A stretch of DNA of 64,000 nucleotides from Nibricoccus aquaticus (GTDB lineage Bacteria > Verrucomicrobiota > Verrucomicrobiia > Opitutales > Opitutaceae): assembly GCF_002310495.1 (NCBI RefSeq), contig NZ_CP023344.1, positions 4,233,501 to 4,297,500 of the forward strand, in the 5' to 3' direction. Position 1 is the first letter of the stretch; each line of letters starts with the position of its first letter. Of this stretch, positions 59,124-64,000 are shown piece after piece. A model generated the notes under the pieces. It was not told the DNA's origin and made no database searches. It worked only from the letters and a program-made list of their open reading frames with translations. Made by a program: the position numbers and the translations under genes.

Positions 59124-59849
59124 ATGTCCATGACCTCTGCTCATCCGCCTGTTTCGTCGCGTGCCGAGTGGCGCGCGCAACGTCTTGCCCTGCTCGAAAA
59201 AGAGAAGGCTGTGACGCGTCAGTACGATCGTGTCGCGGCCGAGCGCCGCCGTCTGCCGATGGTGCGGCTGGAGAAAGACTACGTTTTTGAAGACGCCTCC
59301 GGAAAGCGGCGGCTGGTGGATCTTTTCGAAGGGAAGGATCAACTCATCGTTTATCACTTCATGTTCGATCCGGATAACGAGAAGGGTTGTCCGGGGTGTA
59401 CGGGTTTTGTCGATTCGCTGGGTGATCTTTCGATGCTGGCGGAGCGCAGAACGGCGTTTGCGCTAATCTCGCGCGCGCCGTTTGCGAAGCTGGAGGCCTA
59501 TCGCCGGCAACACGGATGGACGCGTGCGTGGTACTCGTCGTTCGGCAGCGATTTTAATTACGACTTCCACGTGACGCTCGATGAGAAGATAGCGCCGGTG
59601 GAGTACAACTACCGCTCGAAGGACGAACTGGTAGCCCACGATCCCAACAACAAGCCGGCGGGCGAGGCGCACGGGCTCAGCGTTTTCTTCCGTGTGAACG
59701 ACGAGGTCTTCCACTGCTACTCCTCTTATGCGCGCGGTGTGGAAAGCCTCACGGATGCGTACAGTCTCCTCGATGTGACGCCGTTTGGGCGGCAGGAAGA
59801 TTGGGAGGATTCGCCGAAGGGCTGGCCGCAGAAACCGACCTACGGTTGA
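59124..59849 (+). CDS. DUF899-family thioredoxin-like protein
   Basis: The 241-residue cytoplasmic protein follows the DUF899 pattern: a charged helical N-terminus ([20 protein letters not shown]), [39 protein letters not shown] with a CxxC pair where thioredoxins have their active site, and the later [15 protein letters not shown] and [20 protein letters not shown] role in thiol redox is likely but unproven for the family. The start at 59124 is chosen because the homologous text begins there. The preceding 190 bases are open but unlike the family. Confidence 0.85.
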   Translation: MSMTSAHPPVSSRAEWRAQRLALLEKEKAVTRQYDRVAAERRRLPMVRLEKDYVFEDASGKRRLVDLFEGKDQLIVYHFMFDPDNEKGCPGCTGFVDSLGDLSMLAERRTAFALISRAPFAKLEAYRRQHGWTRAWYSSFGSDFNYDFHVTLDEKIAPVEYNYRSKDELVAHDPNNKPAGEAHGLSVFFRVNDEVFHCYSSYARGVESLTDAYSLLDVTPFGRQEDWEDSPKGWPQKPTYG

Positions 59850-59942
59850 GCGGGGGCGTGAGAGAGTGCAGGGCGAGGGATTTGAGGAATCCGTTATCAA
59901 TGAACTCGGCGGCTGGCGTGCGTGGTGCGTAGGATGCGGGCC

Positions 59943-60758
59943 ATGCATCCGGTCCGGCCCGAATCTTTTGCCCGTTATGTCGCGCTCGGCGACAGCTCGA
60001 CCGAGGGCATCGACGATCCGGATGGCGCGGGCGGTTATCGCGGCTGGTCGCAGCGACTGGCGGAGCGTGTCGATGCGGCCCAAGGAGGTGGATTGCTCTA
60101 CGCGAATCTGGCGGTGCGCGGGCTGACCACGCGGCAGGTGCGCGAGCGGCAGCTGGCGGCGGCGCTCACGATGAGGCCCGATCTGGCGACCGTGTTTTGC
60201 GGGACTAACGACGTGACGGCGGCGCGGTTCGACGCCGCTGCGGTGGCGGCGGATATCGCGCAGATGCAGCGCGCCTTGGTGGAGGGCGGGGCGACGGTGC
60301 TGAGTTTCACACTGCCCGATCTCACGCCACTCATGCCGCTGGCGCGGCTGATCGCGCCGCGCATCGCGGCATTGAATACGGCGCTGGCGGAGGCGTCGCG
60401 GGCGAGCGGGGCGATCCTGCTGGATTTTGCGGCGCATCCGGTGGCGACCGACCGGCGCTTGTGGAGCGAGGATCGGATCCACGCGAATGCGGCCGGCCAC
60501 GCACGTATCGCGGATGCGCTCGCGCAGGCGCTCGATCTACCGGGAAGCGACGCTGCGTGGCGGACGCCGTTTGCGACGCCGCTGACTCAGACGCGCTGGC
60601 AGTGGGTAGCAGCGGAAGCGCGTTGGGCGCGCCGGCATTTGTTGCCTTGGATCTGGATGGGAGTGCGCGGGCGTTCGATGGCTGATGGACGCGGGCCTAA
60701 GCGGCCCGTACTCACAGCACCGTTAGCAGGTCCCGCATCGCGAATGAATGCGGGATGA
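59943..60758 (+). CDS. SGNH/GDSL hydrolase (cytoplasmic)
   Basis: The 271-residue protein has ARYVALGDSSTEGIDDP with the catalytic Ser, LAVRGLTTRQV with the block II Gly, FCGTNDVTAARF with the Asn and EDRIHANAAGHARIADAL with the Asp-x-x-His. A 70-residue C-terminal part with Trp-rich text (WQWVAAEARWARRHLLPWIW) follows. There is no signal peptide. This set matches SGNH lipases/esterases common in soil bacteria. The substrate is unknown. It converges on the membrane sigma gene. Confidence 0.85.
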   Translation: MHPVRPESFARYVALGDSSTEGIDDPDGAGGYRGWSQRLAERVDAAQGGGLLYANLAVRGLTTRQVRERQLAAALTMRPDLATVFCGTNDVTAARFDAAAVAADIAQMQRALVEGGATVLSFTLPDLTPLMPLARLIAPRIAALNTALAEASRASGAILLDFAAHPVATDRRLWSEDRIHANAAGHARIADALAQALDLPGSDAAWRTPFATPLTQTRWQWVAAEARWARRHLLPWIWMGVRGRSMADGRGPKRPVLTAPLAGPASRMNAG

Positions 60759-60844
60759 CTAGCGTGGAGAGTGTCCGTAGTCATCTGCTGAATGCACTGA
60801 GGGCGTAACTGAGTAACGCCCATGTCTGTGGAGCATAGATGCGT

Positions 60845-62473
60845 TCAGTTCCGTCGCGTTCTGCCCAGGCGTTTGCGAACCGCTTGCGCGTAATAAACGA
60901 GCGGCACGAAAGTGAGCAGTGCGAGCACGGCAAAAAAGATCATCTGGGTTTGTTCGGCATGCGGGTTGGCGAGAAGCTGGCGTGCGACCGGATCGTTGAC
61001 GTTTTGTGCGAAGGCGACGGGGGCTTCGGCGGCGGTTCTCGCGAGGGCGAATCCGTTGCTGCGCGCCGTTTCCCAACCCAGCGCGGACAGCCACGCGGAC
61101 GCTTTGACTCCTATGGAGATGCAGCCGACGGCGAGCAAACCGACGCCCACCGTGCCGAGGCCGATCACGCCGATGCTCACGGCTCCTACTGAAAATAGTC
61201 CGATAGAAACAACCCCGGCGCTGATCGGTGCGACCGCCCAGGTGCCCCAGGCAAACACGAGCCCATAGGCGCGGTCTCCGGCCGCGATCCATGCGAAGAG
61301 AGGGGGCGCGTTTTCGTCGGGGAGAGAAAATCTTACGTGAAGCAGGGGCACACCGAAGAGGCGGGCCTTGCTGAGATATTCACCGGCCGTCGACCCCGCA
61401 TGATCGCGGGAATCGTGAAAACACTCGGGATGCCGTTCCCGTTCCTGGGAGCGGATGCGACGGAAGTGACCCTGCATCCGGATAACGAAGACAGGTAGGG
61501 CGACTACGAATCCCATCACGAGGGCCTGGCAGACGATTAAAAGGACGGCGCGCTGTTCCCACCAACGAAATGCGGCGGCGCGCAGTCCGAACACTGCGGC
61601 CAGGAAGACGAGCGAGCCGCCAAAGCTGAACAAAATTCCTTTCGCCACAGCGCGGCGTTCCCGTGGCGTGCGACTTTGATCGTGCGCGGCACGCAGCGAC
61701 AGCACGACATTCGCCACGCCTATCAAGGAGCTAATAATCGCTGTAAGTCCGGTGGTCTTTGCGAGGGCGGCGCCTTGCGCGGTCACGCCGCCAATAGCGG
61801 CGGCCTTGGCGGGTGCCGGCAGGATTGCGGGCAATGCCGCCAGTACCCCCAGTGTGAATATACGTCCGGGCGTGCTTCGGGTGAGCGCACTTTCCACGAA
61901 TGCGAGCACGCGTTCCTGGAGAATTCTTCTTCCGCGCGCGAGGCGCTGTTTCACGGCGTCTTCGCTGAGATCGAGGGCGGCGGCGACATGCTCCACCGAG
62001 CCGTGCTCGCGATAATAGAGGATCAACGGCTCGCGGTATATTTCCGGGACGCGCTCCAGTTCACTCCACAGGATCGCCTGCTCCTCCTTCCGCATGGCAA
62101 GATTCGTGGCGGGTTCTTCTTGCCCGGCCACTTCAGCGGCGGCGTCGATGGTCTCGGCCTGAAATACGGGTTCCTTGATATCCCGGCGGCGCAGACGGCC
62201 GGTTTTGTGACGGAGAATACCGCACAGCCAGGGACGCAGTTTTTCCGGCTCGCGCAACGAGTGCAGCTTGCGCCACGCCTCGACGAACGTTTCCTGCGCG
62301 ATGTCTTCCCCCGTGCTCATGCTGCCGGTGGCGGAGTAGGCAAGCGAGCAGAGCAGCCGTTGATAGCGTTCGACGATCCGGGCGAACGCATCGCGGTCGC
62401 CGTCGAGGCACGCAGCGACCAGTTCTGCATCGTTGTTGGTGTCGATCTCTGGCGTGGATTCCGGGTTGCTCAT
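60845..62473 (-). CDS. ECF sigma factor fused to a multi-span membrane domain
   Basis: The 542-residue protein has an ECF sigma at the N-terminus: region 2 at about 20-95 (ERYQRLLCSLAYSATGSMST, EDIAQETFVEAWRKLHSL) and region 4 at about 135-190 (ELERVPEIYREPLILYYREH, LDLSEDAVKQRLARGRRIL). After it come several hydrophobic helices (about 205-340), a Gly/Val/Ile-rich stretch of repeats (SIGLFSVGAVSIGVIGLGTV, 400-455) and a final helix near 510. So it is a sigma factor tethered to the membrane, perhaps controlled by its own C-terminal half. It overlaps the acyltransferase stop by ATGA. Confidence 0.85.
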   Translation of the reverse strand: MSNPESTPEIDTNNDAELVAACLDGDRDAFARIVERYQRLLCSLAYSATGSMSTGEDIAQETFVEAWRKLHSLREPEKLRPWLCGILRHKTGRLRRRDIKEPVFQAETIDAAAEVAGQEEPATNLAMRKEEQAILWSELERVPEIYREPLILYYREHGSVEHVAAALDLSEDAVKQRLARGRRILQERVLAFVESALTRSTPGRIFTLGVLAALPAILPAPAKAAAIGGVTAQGAALAKTTGLTAIISSLIGVANVVLSLRAAHDQSRTPRERRAVAKGILFSFGGSLVFLAAVFGLRAAAFRWWEQRAVLLIVCQALVMGFVVALPVFVIRMQGHFRRIRSQERERHPECFHDSRDHAGSTAGEYLSKARLFGVPLLHVRFSLPDENAPPLFAWIAAGDRAYGLVFAWGTWAVAPISAGVVSIGLFSVGAVSIGVIGLGTVGVGLLAVGCISIGVKASAWLSALGWETARSNGFALARTAAEAPVAFAQNVNDPVARQLLANPHAEQTQMIFFAVLALLTFVPLVYYAQAVRKRLGRTRRN

Positions 62474-63831
62474 GTTGGCTTGATGATAGGTGCCCGCGCA
62501 GCCGGAACCGGTGACAAACTTTTTTCGTTTTGTTCGCGAGAGTTTTGGGGGGCCGGGCGGGATGTCCTGCGGAATAAACCGGGAATCACCCTTGGGGATC
62601 GGCGCCCACTGAGCAACTGGCCGAGCGCGGTCGACCGCACGAAGAGGTCGTAGGTCAGCAAGCCTGTTGCGAGGGTGATCAGTGAGATGCCGGCGAGTTT
62701 CATCAAACCATGCAGGGGAAGCTCGGCCGCCATCACTTGAAGCCAGACGACGACCGGCAGGTGGACTAGATAGATCCAGTAGGCCGAGTCGGCGAGGTAG
62801 CGCGTTAGCCGGATGGGCCCGGCGTTTAGTTTTTTGAAGACGCCCAGAGTGAGGCTTACAAGCAGCCACATCATCGCAGCGTAGCTCACGCAGAAAGTTG
62901 CTCGGGCCAGCTCATAGCGCGGAGTGGCCGGATTCATTTGGACGTTGCTCAACAGAAGCGTCGTGGCGATCGCTATCACCGTGATGACCCCGCGCGACCA
63001 CGTGAGCCGGGCGAATCGATCCAAGAGTCCTTCTCGGCGGGCAGCCAGCCAGCCGGCCAAAAAGAAACCGCTGTAGATAAGCAGCGCTGGGAGATGAGGG
63101 CTAAGCGTTCGATCAGGTGTGTCCATTCCCCAGCCGTTCATGAACCATAGTGCCGCTGCGGTCGGTACGACGAGACCCGGCAAGCACGCGCGTGTAGAGA
63201 TCAGCGAGCTGAACGCATGATCGATGAAGCGCAGGAAGCGGCGGAACGTTTGCCGGAAGATCTGCCCGAGGACTCGGATCATCAGCGCGAGCGCGGTAAT
63301 CAAATTCAGATAGTAAAGGAACCAAAGATGCGTTCCGGTGAAGAGTCCTTCTGGGAGCCGCGCGATATCCTGAAAGCCACTGTGGAGAGCGGCCCCGAAG
63401 TCGTAGTCGCCACTCATGCTGGCGCGGCCCATCACCCAGCCGGAAACGATCAGGGGCCGGAGAATGAACCAGCCGGCGACGAACGGCACACCGATGCGCA
63501 GAAAACGCGAACCGATGAAGTGCGCCAGTTTCTGGCGACTCAGGGCGAGCTGACTGAAAAAACCTGCGAGCAGGAAAAATGTTTCCATCCGGAACGCGTG
63601 GCTCATGAGAACGAAAGCAGGCACCAACGCGCTCGTCGAAACGTCCATCACCGCCCAGCCGATGAAGGCGGGCATGAACGAGAGGCTTGCGTGAAAAACG
63701 ACTCCGAGCAACAGCGCGAAGGCGCGCGCGGCATCCAGGTAATGGAGACGAGGCGACGACGCGGGGGCGGGGGCAGAGGCTGCCCCGTTGGAGTAGTCAG
63801 CCGCGGACGAAACAATGGGATACGCAGACAT
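62470..63831 (-). CDS. Acyltransferase-3-family membrane protein
   Basis: The 453-residue protein has about ten hydrophobic helices. It starts with the acyltransferase-3 mark RLHYLDAARAFALLLGVVFH, with an R/H pair typical of the family, later HLWFLYYLNLITALALM and near the end YWIYLVHLPVVVWLQVM. Such proteins transfer acyl groups (often acetyl) to surface glycans or lipids. A Ser/Ala-rich N-terminus of 30 residues and a basic C-terminal tail of about 45 lie in the cytoplasm. Its stop overlaps the start of the membrane sigma factor, so they are expressed together. Confidence 0.88.
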   Translation of the reverse strand: MSAYPIVSSAADYSNGAASAPAPASSPRLHYLDAARAFALLLGVVFHASLSFMPAFIGWAVMDVSTSALVPAFVLMSHAFRMETFFLLAGFFSQLALSRQKLAHFIGSRFLRIGVPFVAGWFILRPLIVSGWVMGRASMSGDYDFGAALHSGFQDIARLPEGLFTGTHLWFLYYLNLITALALMIRVLGQIFRQTFRRFLRFIDHAFSSLISTRACLPGLVVPTAAALWFMNGWGMDTPDRTLSPHLPALLIYSGFFLAGWLAARREGLLDRFARLTWSRGVITVIAIATTLLLSNVQMNPATPRYELARATFCVSYAAMMWLLVSLTLGVFKKLNAGPIRLTRYLADSAYWIYLVHLPVVVWLQVMAAELPLHGLMKLAGISLITLATGLLTYDLFVRSTALGQLLSGRRSPRVIPGLFRRTSRPAPQNSREQNEKSLSPVPAARAPIIKPT

Positions 63832-63852
63832 GGACGCGATTTTCGGAGGGCT

Positions 63853-64000
63853 TCAGTAGAAGCCGACTTCATCGACCTCATAGGCGAACGGGCCTTTGCT
63901 CAGACCCACGGCGAGCAAGTTGACGCTGATGATGTTCTTCAGGTTGAGCGGAGTTTGCTCAGACCATGCGCGCTTAAGTTTTGTGAAGGGCAAGCGAATC
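63853..64000 (-). CDS. C-terminus of a protein with CBM11/CIA30-like domain (5' part outside window)
   Basis: Forty-eight residues and a stop are visible in the frame PFTKLKRAWSEQTPLNLKNI..., ending GLSKGPFAYEVDEVGFY. The phrase LNLKNIISVNLLAVGLSKGPFAYEVDEV resembles the last strands of CBM11/CIA30-type beta-sandwich domains found at the end of glycosidases. The start and catalytic part lie beyond the window edge. Confidence 0.5.
   Translation of the reverse strand, partial: IRLPFTKLKRAWSEQTPLNLKNIISVNLLAVGLSKGPFAYEVDEVGFY

Overview
The window looks like a chromosomal segment of a Gram-negative, GC-rich member of the Verrucomicrobia, most likely Opitutaceae. The support is indirect. There is an LptD-type outer-membrane assembly protein, Mpl cell-wall recycling ligase, a TonB-dependent receptor with the N-terminal pattern common in Opitutus relatives, LacI-controlled glycan genes without SusD, a DUF3185/YqjD-type operon, sigma-54 and several ECF sigma factors. 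Many genes lack a clear Shine-Dalgarno and several use GTG starts.

Layout. 1-3.6 kb: a secreted unknown protein cut by the window edge, a small secreted protein behind a strongly folded leader, a broken secreted-protein gene and tRNA-Arg(CCG). 3.8-12.6 kb: housekeeping and envelope genes (RluE-type pseudouridine synthase, rpoN, a Ser/Thr kinase, an A-type Fe-S carrier, a GH13 alpha-glucan enzyme, a DUF3185-YqjD-YqjE-YqjK-like operon with a predicted sigma-54 promoter, mpl). 12.8-19.4 kb: an amino-sugar locus (nagB, nagA, LacI regulator, divergent MFS permease) set among gene remnants (malK/ugpC-type ATPase, lacI, vapC) and a ThuA-like gene.

19.56-38.28 kb: an 18.6-kb block bounded on the left by a 30-bp copy of the 3' end of tRNA-Ser and on the right by the intact tRNA-Ser(UGA). 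This is the arrangement left by tRNA-targeted integration. It holds VapBC and a glycan-utilisation locus: GH36 alpha-galactosidase, TonB-dependent receptor, a two-domain SGNH/alpha-beta hydrolase esterase, a GH2 enzyme, an FAD oxidoreductase with a C-terminal beta-sandwich-like domain, a second SGNH esterase, a LacI regulator, an MFS permease and a large beta-helix protein. Three copies of a 12-bp motif, TGARCGRTTTCA, lie at the receptor/esterase divergent promoter and in front of the MFS gene, so the LacI protein probably controls the set. No integrase is visible.

38.4-53 kb: core genes again (response-regulator/histidine kinase, HDOD-GAF protein, thioredoxin, scpA, RsmB-like methyltransferase, LptD-like protein, PEP carboxylase, glgB). 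53-64 kb: an ABC ATPase without permeases, an NHL propeller, a class D beta-lactamase, a DUF1398/ECF sigma pair, an Ohr/OsmC protein, a DUF899 protein, an SGNH esterase, an ECF sigma factor fused to a membrane domain and coupled to an acyltransferase, and a cut gene with a carbohydrate-binding-like C-terminus.

Pathways that fit together are amino-sugar catabolism (nagBA plus permease), alpha-glucan branching (two GH13 enzymes), galactose-containing ester-decorated glycan breakdown in the island, and envelope maintenance. All functional calls come from reading motifs by eye. No database search was run.
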